A stretch of 64,000 nt of DNA from Posidonia oceanica (lineage: Eukaryota > Streptophyta > Magnoliopsida > Alismatales > Posidoniaceae), in contig JAZBRS010000014.1 in the NCBI GenBank assembly GCA_037176725.1, positions 74,382,501 to 74,446,500 on the forward strand, given 5' to 3'. A model generated the notes under the pieces. It was given only the letters and a program-made list of their open reading frames with translations, was not told where the DNA came from and did no database searches. The position numbers and the translations under genes are program-made. Of this stretch, positions 31,801 to 43,430 are shown piece by piece. Every line of letters begins with the position of its first letter. Within the stretch, counting starts at the first letter, position 1.

Positions 31801-34800
31801 GCCACTCCTCCGCCAGCAACACAGTGGCTGGGTGCGCGGGAGGAAGACGACGATTGTAGCGATATTTTTTTTTAAAACTTTGAATATAGTTTGAATGCAT
31901 GCATTGAATTTAATTATGTTAGCTTTTAGTTATTACATTTAGGTCCTACGATTGTTTAGGTTTGATTTAAATTTGATTTAAAACTATATTGCATTGTGTT
32001 TATTATCTGTTATTTCTTTTTATTACATTTTAGTCATTCTGTAGTGCAAATAGTTTTAACTTCATTTATTTTCAGTCCAGTAACTTAATTTATTTACTTT
32101 TAAGTCCTGCAGTTGATTGATTTCATTTAAATGTTAGTTTTTATCTTATTACATTACATTTAACTTTTGTAGCTTATTATATTTGCATTTGGGTCCTCTA
32201 TTGATTTATCATTTCATTTAAATGCACATTTTATCATATTGCATTGCATGTAGGTCCTCTAATTTATTCTATTTGCACTTTAGTCCATCCTCAGTTGTCA
32301 AAAATCATTTAAATCTGCATTTTATCATATCACATTGCATTTTAGCCCCTGTACTTACTTTATTTGCATATTAGTCCTCCACAGTTCATGCATTTCATTT
32401 AATCATCTTTTAAAACCATATTGCATTAATAAAAAGTCCAGATGTTTGTTCTATTTGCATTTTGGTCCCCCTGTGATTCTCTGTCTTGTGTTTGTTGCTT
32501 TTAAGCCAATGACTTTGTTTTATTTGCATCTAGGTCCCTCTGTGTTGTGCTATGCATGTTCTTTCTTTTTTTTAGTTTGCAGTAAGGTCCAATGCTTTGT
32601 TCTTATTGCACAGAGGTCCTCCCTTTCTGTGTTTCTATGTCTGTGTGGTTTTTCCAAGCTTTGCGTTTCAGTCCATTGGTTTCTCTTATTTGTAGATTGG
32701 TCATTCCTTTTGTTTTTCAGAGGTTTGGGCTTCTTTTTGGCCTTGCATTTTAGTCCTGGATTTTGTTTTAATCACATTTAGGTCCTCTTTTTTGGACTTG
32801 CTGTTTAGTCCTGGTTTTCCTGAAAATTGCACATGGGTCCCTGGGACCATCTTTTGTGGTTTTTAAATGTTTCTTGGCTTTGTTTCTCCTGTCCAAGCTT
32901 TTCCAAAGTTGCATGAGGATCCCCTGTAGGTTTTGTTTTGGGATTTGCGCCTGTTTGCTGGCTTTGTGTTTTAGCCCATAAGTTTTCAAAAATTGCATTT
33001 AGGTCCTTTTCTTGAATTTTTCCATGCATTCATCCTAATTAACATTGCATTTAGCTCATGCACCCCTACATTAGCATTCTTGCATACATTTGCAGTATGT
33101 TGCACACACTTAGGGTTAATTTGCACATAGCCCCCTGTAGTCTCATTCAATGTCACTTAGGCCCCCATCTTTGCATTTTTACATGCATTGCACCCATACA
33201 TCATTGCACTTAGCATCTTAGCACACTTCTGAGCACCCTTAGCTCCCATGCATGTGGGAGGCCTTGTTCTGCACACCCCTAGGAACTACTTGCACTTAGA
33301 TTCCTCCCTTTCCTTGGTTCTTGGGTCTTCTGACCTTGAGGCCTGTGTATCTTTTGATCGGACCGCCGGATCTTCACGACCAAGCTACCTGGATCATCCT
33401 GGTGGAGTGGACTTTCATGCTGACCAAGGTTACCTCATATTAGGCCTCAGATCTCCAAGGTAAGTTCATCTGAATCACTGCATAGCACTTTGTTACACAT
33501 CATTTGCATTGCATGCATTGTTTTCGCTCCGCGTTTTCCGCGCATGTAGATTAAGGCTTCCCCTCTTGCCTATCCACTCTACTTCCTCTTTTCGTGTCTT
33601 CCTAGTGTCTTTGGGTTGAGTTTTCCTTGGATTCACTACTGATTGGGGCCTTCTTCCCCCTTTTCCATGATCCAATTGCACCGCGAGCTTTGGGCAGCGT
33701 GCGAGACACATCGTGGGACGGTTTAGTGGGAAACAGTCATAGGATAGTGGTGATCTCTCTGCTTGCTCTCTTTCCCCTTTGCGGGTCTTCACACCTGCAT
33801 TGCGTGGTCCTTAAGCGGTGTTTGTTCTCACACTTACATCGCTTGCCTCTCCTTACTTGTTTTATCTTTCCCCTTTGCATGTTTCTACATCTACATTGCA
33901 TGATTTTTACGATGTCTTGTTTCCGCACTTGCATTGCCTACTTTCCTTCGCTCTTGCATCGTTTTGCACGTCCGCATCTGTTTTTGCTCGCTTTTGCACC
34001 GTTTTGCATGCCAGCATCTGTTTTCGCCTATTTTCGCATCGATTTGCGTGCCCACTTTCCTTTTCGCTCGCTCTTGCACTGTTTTGCGCATCTGCTTTCA
34101 TTTCTCACACCATTTTGCGTGTTTGCTGTTGCTTTCCTTTGCATGTCGCTTGCATGTGTATGGTTTTGCCACCGTTTTGTTTTATCGCCTGCATTTGCAT
34201 TAGGGCAGTGATGCTTACTGCCTGGAGTTCTCACGGACCAGGGTTCGCCCGGTTCGGAACACAGACAGCGTTACTGAGCACTTAGATTGCATGTTTAATT
34301 CCTTGCATGCATTCATCACTTAGAGCACACCCTTGAGCATCTAATTAGGCATTCATGGCACTTAGGCATTCAAAGTATGCATTTCCCTATGTATGCGAGC
34401 GTAAGCCTAGAAAGACCGATTCTTAGGCATGTCGGGGGTGCCTAACACCTTCCCCGCACGTAACAGGAGTCCTTACCCTTTCTCATGGCCCGCAATGACC
34501 ATATTGCCCTTATCCTAGGCACGAGTCACATCATTGCATTCCATTGCATCTCATCTCATTTGCATTGCATCGCATTGCATCTTTTGCTTCGTTTTGCGTG
34601 TTTATTCACGCATTTCCTCGATTTTCCTTGTCTCCCGACTTAATAGACATGGTGACGACTTTGATTTGTCTTATCTTCTCTTTTTCTTGCTCTTTTTTCC
34701 CTTTTTTGGTGTTTTCGAGTTAAGTCTTCTTTCTCGAATGCACCCGCTAATAGTGAAGTTGATTCTAATCGGTGCACGCGAGCTTTGGCATCGTGCATGG

Positions 34801-34826
34801 ATGATCCAATCACCGAGATTACTACA
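28872..34826 (+). mobile_element. E5: solo Tat-like LTR (5955 bp)
   Basis: Begins TGTTGACACCCTAG, ends GAGATTACTACA, flanked by ATCGG on both sides, with no internal sequence. The zones match E3: AACCCTA-rich U3, A-rich zone (29600-30510), CT-rich tract (30520-30720), GC-rich zone to 31870, TGCATT-rich zone (31890-33500), short array near 33930-34130, conserved block 34392-34513. Its U5 end matches that of E7. A solo LTR is the usual product of recombination between the two LTRs of a complete copy. No ORF is conserved with other LTRs. Confidence 0.95.
34392..34513 (+). promoter_or_regulatory. Conserved LTR block in E5
   Basis: Same block as 7741-7860, with identical GGTGCCTAACACC and AACAGGAGTCCTTACCC, although E5 belongs to the other U3 subfamily. 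Confidence 0.6.
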
Positions 34827-34831
34827 ATCGG
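34827..34831 (+). repeat. Target site duplication, right copy (ATCGG)
   Basis: Directly follows the E5 end CTACA. Removing one copy and E5 rejoins the E4 LTR. Confidence 0.9.
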
Positions 34832-35235
34832 TGTCCCGTTTTGCCATCAGTTTTAGACCAGAGCCTACTTTCGGTCGACCAAAATCGATCGATTTGCTGA
34901 TTACTACGCGGATCGGTTCGACCGGTGGATTTGGTTCCACCGAACCAGGGATTTTCGGTACGACCAGTGGCATTTTCGGTATGCTGTTTTAGGTCTGAAA
35001 CCTGGACTCGGTACCCAGAACGGTTAACTGGTTGGTTTGGTTCTCCCGAACTAGGGATTTTCGGTCGATCGGTGGCATTTTCGGTGTGCCGTTTCAGGGG
35101 TAAAATGGTTTCCAAAGAAGGAAGATTTGGGTTTTCGATGCATTTGGCTTTATTATGATTTGATATGGTTTTATGGATGTTTTGAGGAATGATTTTGAAA
35201 GGATTTCCAAATGATTTTGGGAAAAGTCTTTTATC
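34832..35235 (+). repeat. E4 3' LTR, second part
   Basis: Continues the E4 LTR after E5, with GATCG- and CGGTA-rich sequence related to the part before 28866. The right border is placed by the start of homology to the E7 leader near TGCAAAGGCGGATAGCTCAG. An 18-base string here (35223-35240) recurs at 35787-35804. Confidence 0.6.
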
Positions 35236-36473
35236 TTGCAAAGGCGGATAGCTCAGAAAGGGAAAGGTCGCGAATAAAGTCGCAACAGGAGCGTCAACGA
35301 GGGTCGGTACTCGAGCTCTGGCAAAGGGAAACTCGCTTACCGATCACGCTGACACAACAGAAGGAAATTAGGGGTTAGAAACTAAAAGATGAATGCAAAT
35401 GAGTTAGTTAAATGGCATGAATGATATGCATGCTTTCTAGTATGCCCCCCTCACCTAACTAGTGTTTCCTAGCAAGGTAATCTACTTCAGGTATCCCTGG
35501 GTGTACGGGTCACCGACTCAGGTCAGAAAAGTAGGTTCCCTGTCTAACTCCCGGCCCAAAGCTCAGGTAATGACAGGGTGGTGCGTTGGTGGCCTCTACC
35601 CCACCAAAGCGTGGGTGGTACCCTCTACTAACACCGACACGACCCCCGGACGAAGGGGGGACAGACCGACTGACTCGTGCCACGCCCAAAGCGGTGGAAC
35701 AAGAGGCCGGGACCGTCCTTTGCAGACTAGCAGGTGGACTCAGATGAGAAGAATGCATGCCCTATATGATGCTTATGCAAATGCTTAAAGTCTTTTATCT
35801 TGCACATTTTATTAACCAGAGGGAGTGAAGGATTGTTCAGAGTCTCTAGTTGCTCCTAGAAGTTCTTTTTACTTGCGGTTTTTAGTTAGCCATGGGGAGA
35901 GCAGACAAGTCTCTACTATCCTAGGCATGGCATGTGCGAAAGGGAAGAAAATCAGTCAAACATGGCAGGCAGACAATCATACAACACAACAAAAGGCAAG
36001 TGCATGGCATGTGCGAGTGTTTGTGAGCATAATGGTGAAGAGAGAAACATTCGTCAAGTCAAAAGGCATGTATGCAAGGCATGTGTGTGCGTAGTGACAT
36101 AGCAAAGGTGTAAAAGAAGCATTCAACATTCAAAAAGCATGTATCGTTGCCAAACAAGTATGTAGACATGCAATGTGCGATAACTAAAGCAGTAATAAGC
36201 AAGTAAGGCAAGGAAAATAAAGACAAGTAAGCTGTAAAGGAAGTAAGAGCATAAGCAAGACAATAAGTAAATAAACAAGCAGAGAAGCAAAGCCAAGCAA
36301 AAAGAGCGCAAACCGAGGCGAAAGAGGCGCAAAACCTAAGCAAAGTAGCCACGAAGCGACTTGCTAGGAGTTTGCACAGAAAAGCGAGCAAAACAGGCAA
36401 AGAAGGCACACAAGGCAGACAAAGCTGCAAAACAGGCGAGCGAAAAGCGAAGGCGAAAGCTGGAGTCTCATCA
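35236..36473 (-). other. E6 5' leader
   Basis: Non-coding sequence between primer site and gag. It aligns along its whole length with 56985-58230 of E7, including the GGGTCACCGACTC and CTCCTAGAAGTTC stretches. No ORF is shared. It breaks off just before where gag would start. Confidence 0.78.
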
Positions 36474-36491
36474 TCCCCAGCAGAGTCGCCA
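36474..36491 (-). other. E6 primer binding site
   Basis: Minus-strand TGGCGACTCTGCTGGGGA, one base after the LTR terminal CA. It begins TGG, the complement of tRNA CCA. Ogre elements are known to use tRNA-Arg, and the sequence fits an Arg-type 3' end; the exact isodecoder is not verified. Confidence 0.8.
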
Positions 36492-36492
36492 C

Positions 36493-37111
36493 TGTAGCAA
36501 TCCCGATCGGAATCAGGCTCGCTATTAGCGGCGATTGGATCCGAGGAAGAGGCTCAACTCGAAAACACTTAAAATCGAGGAGAAAAGAGAAAGATAAGAC
36601 AAATCAGAGTCGCCACCATGTCTATTAATGGAAGACAAGGAAAACCGGAGAAATGCGTGGATTAAACACGCAAAACCAAGCAAGAAATGCAAAGCAAAGC
36701 AATGCAAGGGAAAACAAATGCAAATACATGCAAAAGAGATGACTCTAGCCTAGGATAAGGGCAGTATGGTCATTGCGGGCCAAAAGACAGGGCAAGGACT
36801 CCTGTTACGTGCGGGGAAGGTGTTAGGCACCCCCGACACGCCCGAGAATCGGTCTTTCTAGGCTTACGCTCGCATACGCGGAGAAATGCAGGATTGAATG
36901 CCTATGTGCCTATAAATGCCTAAATGAATGCTCAAGGTGTGCTCTAAGTGGGAGGATGCAGAGCAAGGAAGTAAACGTGCTCTCTAAGTGCTCAGCTACG
37001 CTGTCTGTGTTCCGAATCGGGCGAAACCTGGTTCGTGAGAACTCCAGGCAGTAAGCATCACAACCCTATATGCAAATGCAAGCGAAAAAGCAAAACAACG
37101 GCAAAACCATG
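36493..37111 (-). repeat. E6 LTR, 3' terminal 619 bp
   Basis: Matches 7505-8126 of the E1 LTR, including the conserved block (36753-36876) and the internal primer-site-like 12-mer (36605-36616). U5 is of the E1 type, without the extra insertion seen in the E7 and E5 ends. It is interrupted at 37111/37112 by E7. Confidence 0.85.
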
Positions 37112-40100
37112 TGTAGTAATCCCAGTGTTCGGATCGTCCATGCACGATGCCAAAGCTCGCGTGCACCGATCGGAATCAGGCTCACTATTAGCGGCTATGT
37201 CCGAGAAGGAAGACCTAACTCGAAAACATTTAAAAGAGGGAAAAAGGGAAAGAAAAGAAGAAGATAAGACAAAATCGGAGTCGCCACCAAGTCTATTAAA
37301 TCGGAAGACGAGGAAAATCGGGGAAATGCGTGAATAATCGCGCAAAACCAAGCAAAAGATGCAATGCAGGGCAATGCAAAAGAAATGAGATGCAAATGAA
37401 TGCAAATGATGTGACTCGTGCTTAGGATAAGGGCAATATGGTCATTGCGGGCCAAGAGAGGGTAAGGACTCCTGTTACGCGCGGGGAAGGTGTTAGGCAC
37501 CCCCGACACGCCCGAGAATCGGTCTTTCTAGGCTTACGCTCGCATATGTAGGGAAATGTAGACTTTGAATGCCTAAGTGCCAATGAATGCCTATCTAAAT
37601 GCTCAAAGGTATGCTCTAAGTGATGAAAGACGATGCAAGGAAGTAAACGTGCAATCTAAGCGCTCAGCAACGCTGTCTGTGTTCCGAACCGGGCGAAACC
37701 TAGCTCGTGAGAACTCCGGACAGTAAGCATCACTGCCCTATATGCAAATGCGGGCGATAAAACAAAACAGCGGGGAAAACAGGCAATGCAAGCGACAAGC
37801 GAGAGGAAACAACGTAAAACAGTGCGAGGAACGAAACAAGTATGCAAAAAGATGCGAAAACAAGGTTGACATGCAAAATGGTGCAAGGAACGGAACAAGG
37901 ATGCAAAACGGTGCGGAAAACGAAAGAAGGGAGCAAAACCGGGCAAGAAAACCAAGGGCACGCAAGACGAGGCGAGAAAACGAAAGGGCACACAAAACGG
38001 TGCAAGAAAACAAGACTGCGCGCAAAGCGAAGCAAGTCAAAGAAGCGACACGCAAAACGGTGCGGGAAAACAAGACTGCACGCAAAACTAGGCGAGAAAA
38101 CTAAAGGACACGTAAAACGGTGCAAGACAAAGATGCGGCACGCAAAACGAGGTGAGGAAACTAAAGGGCACGCAAAACGGTGCAAGACAAAGAAGCGGCA
38201 CGCAAAACGGTTCAAGAAAACAAGACTACACACAAAACGAGGCGAGAAAACTAAAGGACACGCAAAACAGTGCAAGACAAAGAAGCGGCGCGCAAAACGG
38301 TGCGAGAAAACAAGACTGCACGCAAAACGAGGCGAGAAAACTAAAGGGCACGCAAAACGGTACAAGACAAAGAAGCTGCACGCAAAACGGTGCGAGAAAA
38401 CAAGGCTGCAGGCAAAACGGTGCGAGAAAACCAAAGGCACGCAAAACGATGCGAAACAAAGAAGCGGCACGCAAAACGGAGCGAGAAAACTTGAAAGCAC
38501 GCAAAACGGTGCAAGAAAACTAAAGGGCACGCAAAACGGCGCAAGATAAAGAGGCGGCAAGCAAAACGGTGCGAGAAAACAAGACTGCACGCAAAACGAG
38601 GCGAGAAAACTAAAGGGCACGCAAAACGGCGCAAGATAAAGAGGCGGCAAGCAAAACGGTGCGAGAAAACAAGACTGCACGCAAAACGAGGCGAGAAAAC
38701 TAAAGGCACGCAAAACGGTACAAATGGCATGCAAATGAATGCAGTGTAGGGGTTCAGGAGGACATACCTGGAGATCCGGGAGTCTGATCGGAGATCTGCT
38801 TGTCCACGCTGAAGAGCGCTTCGCTGCGGTCGCCTGGGCAGCTTACTTGAGGAGATCCAACGGTCGGATTGGAAGATATCGCAGCTTCAGGGCAGAAGGG
38901 CCAGAATAGGGGAGAAGAACAGATCTAAGTGTTCAGGAGGCCCTAGGGATGTGCAAAAGGTCCTCCCAAGTGAAGGGGAGTTAAAAGTGCCTAGTGTATG
39001 CAAGGGGGATGCTGAAATGCAAGACTAGACGAATGCAGAATGCATGCAAAGCAAGGAAAGACAAAGAAAAGCAATTTGGAAGGAACAGGGATTCAAAAGC
39101 ATTTTTGTAAAGGAAAGGGGCTAAAATGCAAATTTTCCAGAAAACAAGGTTCTGGGGAGTCTGGGAATGCAAGTGGAGGGTCTACACGCAATTTTGCAAG
39201 CATAGGAGTTAAAATGCAACTTAGGGGCAAAACAGTCTTTTTACATGATTTTTGAAAGATGCAAGGCTCTATGTGTGATTTTTAAATCATGCAAAGGTTA
39301 GATATGCAATTTTATATGGAAAACATGTTCTGGAATCAAGGAACAGGACTGAAATGCAATTTTTAAAAAATGCAGGGTTGTAAATGCAATATAGTAAGCT
39401 AATATGCATGCAAAAGGGTTACTGTCCATTTAAAATTGACCTATGTGCAAAAATGAAGAAACAGGAGAGTAAATATGCAATGCAGTATGCAAAAATCAGA
39501 AAATAAATCCTAAGTTCTACAGTGCAGTGGACTAAGATGCAAAAATGACAAAAAACAGGGATCTGAAATGCAATATAATAAGGTAAATTTCATGCATTAA
39601 AATTAAATAATCTACTGCAGGATTCAGATGCAAAAATTGAAACCAGAAGGGCTAAACTTAAACTTTTTACTACTGAAAAGCACAGTAACTGGACTATCAT
39701 GCAAATATTAAAAACCATAAACAGATCATGCAATTTAATAAGATTTTGATTCAGAAAAACAGCAGATTAAATGAAATAAGGACTGAAACGCAAATGAGTG
39801 GAAACTGAAACCAAAAAATGCAATACGAGGCGAAATAACTAAGTTAGATGAAAATTAAGCTACAGTGGAAACGCAGGTCGTCGGCCACTGTAGCAGCTGC
39901 TACCAGTGGCCGACAAAGGGGGCAAATGGCTGCTGACGGCGAGGCGGACCGGCGGGGGAGAGTCGCCAGGTCCTGGCGGAGCGCGGGAGACGTCCAGCGA
40001 GCGGCGACGTGGCCTGGAGCGGTGCTAAGGAGCCACCAGAGGTCTGAACTGACCTGAAGGCAGTTCGGCGAGAGGAGGCGCTGTCGGAGGAAACGGAGAC

Positions 40101-42941
40101 CACGGTTGGAGTCCTGGCGGCCGCGCGGAGCTAGGGCGACCGACGGGGGGTCGTTCTGCAGCTCGGCGCGGCGGGACGAGCGTTGAGCTCGTCGGGGAAG
40201 AAGGTCAGCGACGGCGCTGACCTTCGCGAGAACGGCTGCAGAACCCCTTTCCGAGGGGTGGAGAAGCAAGAGGAGAGGATGAGGAGGCTGAAGGAGGAAA
40301 AATATACCTGTTGCGCTGTCTGGAGCGTCTCCCCGACGTCGGTGGGTTCTGCAGATGCTAGCGATGATCGTCCGGAGCGTGCGGGCGTCGTCAGCGGCTC
40401 GCGATCGCCCAGATCTGCTCCGTGGAGTCCTCCGGTTCTTTCTGGACGCTCGGAGTGAAGCTCTGATGCTGGAGGAAGAAGATGGGATTTTTGGGTGCTG
40501 CAGGTGTCGCCTGAGGTCGGGGGAGCTGGCTGTTGCCCTCTGGATCGAGCGGAGGCTTCCGGTGGGTAGCTGGAGGTTCGGTGATGGTGTTTGGAGGGTT
40601 AGGTTAGGTCTGTGGAGGCTGTGAGTGAAGTTTGCTGGTGGAGTGAATTCTGGACAGAATCGGACGTAGGTGTTTGTGGTGGAAGGTTTCGTCTGTGGTG
40701 GGGGAGAAGGCTGAAGGTCGGGTGGCTTAGGGAGGTGGTGTCTTGGCGAGTGTCTGGGCAAAGTTTGGGGAGAGTTAGTGGTCTGTGGTGCGGGGAATTC
40801 CAGAAGGGATTCGTGTTGGGTTCGGTCTGGATTTCAGGTGGATTCAGGCGAAATGTGGGTTCGTTTCTCTGTGGGAAGGAAGGGAGGAGTTGCAGGAGGC
40901 TTGGGTGAGATTGGGGGGTGAATTCTGAAGGATTCTCCGGGGGTTTCGGGTCTGGGTTTGCTGTGGAAGCCAGAGGCGGAAGGTCTGAATTTCTCAGTGG
41001 ATTTCAAAGGAAATTCCGCCCTCTCTCTCCCTGGGGATTCCACTGGAATCGGGCCGTCTCTTCCGGGATCAATTCTCTCTTTTTCTCCTCTCCTTCCCTC
41101 CTGTTTTGGCTCTGATCTCCCCTCCTTTCTGCTATGGTTTCCGATGACTTCCCATTTGGTTTTGCAGGCCTGTGGCAATTGAATGCCGAGGAGGGGCGAT
41201 GGCAGGAGCACAGACGAAGTTCGGCGCGCCAGTCCGGCTCGAGCAGGAGGTGGCAGGCCGGGCAGAGCTGCAGGCGGCGATCACTGTAGCTCTGCAAACG
41301 CGGGAGAGGGTGAGGAAGAAGGAGGACTGTAGCTGTGGGCTGGGCTAAAGTTTGAGAAAAAGGAAAAAAAAGGGAAACGGGCTGATGAGCCCAGTAAGGA
41401 AGAAAAGAAAAGATAAAAGAAAGAAAGAAAGAAAGAGGGAAAGAAGGAGGGAAATAAAATAGGAAAAAATAAGATAAAAATAAACAAAAATATTAGATGA
41501 ATTGGGTTGTAGGTTAGGTGTTTAATTGGATTTTTTAATGACTGTTTTTAGGTTAATTAGTGTGTTTTAGGCTTGATTAGGGTTCTAGGGCTTTCCTTTG
41601 TTGTTAATTCATTTTCCATTTGATTAAGTGTTGGTTAAATCTTTTTAAATTGTTTTTTAAAATTGTGTTTTCTTGTTAAGTGTTTTAGGATGTTAATTAG
41701 GATTTTTAGGATTTATTTTCATATTAATTAAAAGGGTTTTGGGCTTTTTAGTTCTAGTCTTTTATGTTTTTCTTCCTTAAGTCTTTTGATTTTTATTTGT
41801 TAATTCTTCTTGATGTTTTTTAGTTGGTTTTTTTTCTGGTTTGATTAAGTGTTCTTAAGTCTTTCAACTGTATTTTCTTTTCCTTTTTTAATTAAGTTTT
41901 ATGTTGTTTTTTCCTTATGTTTATTAGGTTAAGTCTTTTGCCTCCTTTAATTACTTGTTTTAGTGTTTGATTTTTGATTCTTCTCTTTAGGATTTGTTTT
42001 TTAATTCTTTTAGTGGGGTTTTTACTTTTGGTAGGTTCTGACTTTATTTCAGTTTTTTACTTGATTTTACAGTATTTTCTTTTAGTTTGTTTTGCATTTT
42101 TTAGTTTGTATGCTCGGTTTTCTTTTTAGCTTGATTTAGTTAAGTTTGAGTTTTTTAATCTCTTGTTTAATGTTTTTTAATTATTTTTCTTGGGACTCTG
42201 ATTTGTTTCTTTTATGTTTTGGGGTTTTACAGATTTTTAAGGATTTTCATGGATTTTTGCAAAAGAAAGAAGAAGGAAAAGAAAAAGAAGAGGAAAAGGG
42301 AAAAAAGGAGAATAAAAGGGGAAAGAGATAGGTTTGAGGGAAAAGATTTTTAAAATTCAGGGAAAATGCTAAAAATAAAATAAAAATAGGAATAAGATAG
42401 AAAAAGGATAGGAGTACAAAGGGGGCCCACAGCCAAGCCAGAAAAAGGGCAAGAAGGGGATGAAAAGAGAGACGATAATCAGGAGAGAGAGGAGAGAGAA
42501 AACGATAATCCCGGAGAGAGAAAACGATAATTCAAGCAAATGGAAGGCTTAGGAGTCTCGGAAAGGGGTGAAACTTGGTGGGTGCGGGGTCTAGAGTTTC
42601 TAGTTTTGGTCCTAGAGTTTTGGTTTGGTTTTGAGGAAGTTTTGGAGGGGTTTTGAGGTGTAGAAAAAGGGTAGTTTTGCCTAAGTTTCCTAGGGTTTTT
42701 GGGAGGGGTCTGGTTTGAGATTTTGTAGGCTTTTTGGTGGGTTTACTAAGTCATCAGGGGTGAGTTTTCCTATGGATTTTGGTTAGTTTTCGGGTTCGGG
42801 AAAGGGGGTAATCCTAGGTTAGGTTTGGGCTTGTTTTGAAGGGAAAGAAGGAGAGGAAGGTGTGGATTTGGGTCTAGATTCGGGACCAGCAGCCACCGGA
42901 AGGTTCCAATCGATCCGACCTGTCAAAATGGGGTGTCAACA
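37112..42941 (-). mobile_element. E7 3' LTR (5830 bp)
   Basis: On the minus strand it runs from TGTTGACACCCC (42941) to GGGATTACTACA (37112). Zones in sense order: AACCCTAGG-type U3 (42941-42540), A-rich U3 (42420-41500), CT tract (41470-41340), GC-rich zone (41290-39850), TGCAT-rich zone (39830-38990), 30-bp array (38720-37741), conserved block (37546-37423), internal primer-site-like 12-mer (37287-37276), U5 end. A 305-codon open frame (40761-39844) is shared with the other LTR of the element but not with other LTRs. Confidence 0.92.
37741..38720 (-). repeat. 30-bp tandem array in E7 3' LTR
   Basis: About 33 units with the core CGCAAAACGGTGC (plus strand) and three alternating spacers, giving a near 90-bp higher-order unit. 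The minus strand is open for 334 codons with a 10-residue hydrophobic period (RFACPLVFS-type). The 5' LTR copy is exactly 90 bp longer. Confidence 0.92.
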
Positions 42942-43007
42942 GATGCCCCTCCCTGAGAGAGGCCGAGCGAAGCGAGGCCGCTGCTCAGGGTTGACGGGAC
43001 ACCCCAT
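42928..43007 (-). repeat. Inverted repeat spanning E7 polypurine tract and LTR start
   Basis: ATGGGGTGTC (42928-42937) pairs with GACACCCCAT (42998-43007). CCCTGAG (42951-42957) pairs with CTCAGGG (42984-42990). GTCAAC (42935-42940) can alternatively pair with GTTGAC (42990-42995). The tract lies between outer and inner arms, as in E1. Confidence 0.85.
42942..42955 (-). other. E7 polypurine tract
   Basis: Minus-strand CAGGGAGGGGCATC directly before the LTR TG, identical to E1 at 2321-2334. Confidence 0.85.
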
Positions 43008-43430
43008 TTGACCGGCGAGAGCAGAGGGTTGCTATCGGCGTGAGCCGCTTATTCGGCGGATGCGCCGAACATCGTGGATCGTTGCCGCAGTGCAAAGTGC
43101 AGGTGCAAATGGATGAGATGCAATGTATGCGATGCATGCTAATGCGGATGCCATGCAAAAGTTAGTGCTGGAGTTAGTACCGATGGGGGGACCGAAGCGA
43201 CGCGGGTGACGCTGGCGATGCTGACGACGCTGAAGAGGGACGTTGCGGTGCACCGCGGAGCTTGACGGGAGGTCCAGACCTGCCACGAAAAGAAGGATAG
43301 CCAAAGCCACAAAGGCGTGACGGGAGAGGTGGACCTTTTCCCGGACGCAGAAGGATGCGGGGCTCCGTCTTTTGGGACGAAGTCGCGCGGGGAGGTGATA
43401 AGTTGTCGGACTTATCGACCGGATGAGTTT
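43008..43430 (-). other. E7 3' untranslated segment
   Basis: Counterpart of 1773-2268 in E1. No ORF is supported. A GCATGC/ATGCAA-rich stretch lies near 43110-43160. Confidence 0.65.

Larger units (their letters stand above)
25067..35235 (+). mobile_element. E4: internally deleted Tekay/Del-type chromovirus, split by E5
   Basis: LTRs start TGTAATATC at 25067 and 27981. Between them are the end of RT, RNase H, integrase and chromodomain, but no gag, protease or N-terminal RT. The 3' LTR continues after E5 at 34832 and ends around 35235, where homology to the E7 leader begins. The left flank (GCTCC) is not repeated on the right, so the right end is rearranged or truncated. Confidence 0.85.
35236..37111 (-). 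mobile_element. E6: leader, primer site and LTR fragment of a Tat-like element
   Basis: Read on the minus strand: LTR 3' end (37111-36493), one base, primer site (36491-36474), leader (36473-35236). The rest of the element (gag onward) is missing at the E4 junction, and the upstream LTR is interrupted by E7 at 37112. Confidence 0.82.

Noticed and set aside
39844..40761. 305-codon P/R/S-rich frame on the minus strand, shared with 61072-61989
   Set aside because: The two are LTR copies of one element and so identical by origin. Equivalent zones of E1 and E5 LTRs do not encode it; GC-rich sequence lacks stops by composition.
36493..42941. One long 6.4-kb LTR shared by two tandem elements
   Set aside because: Internal comparison shows a second LTR end at 37112 matching the E7 5' LTR, with a different U5 type to its left; nested insertion fits better.
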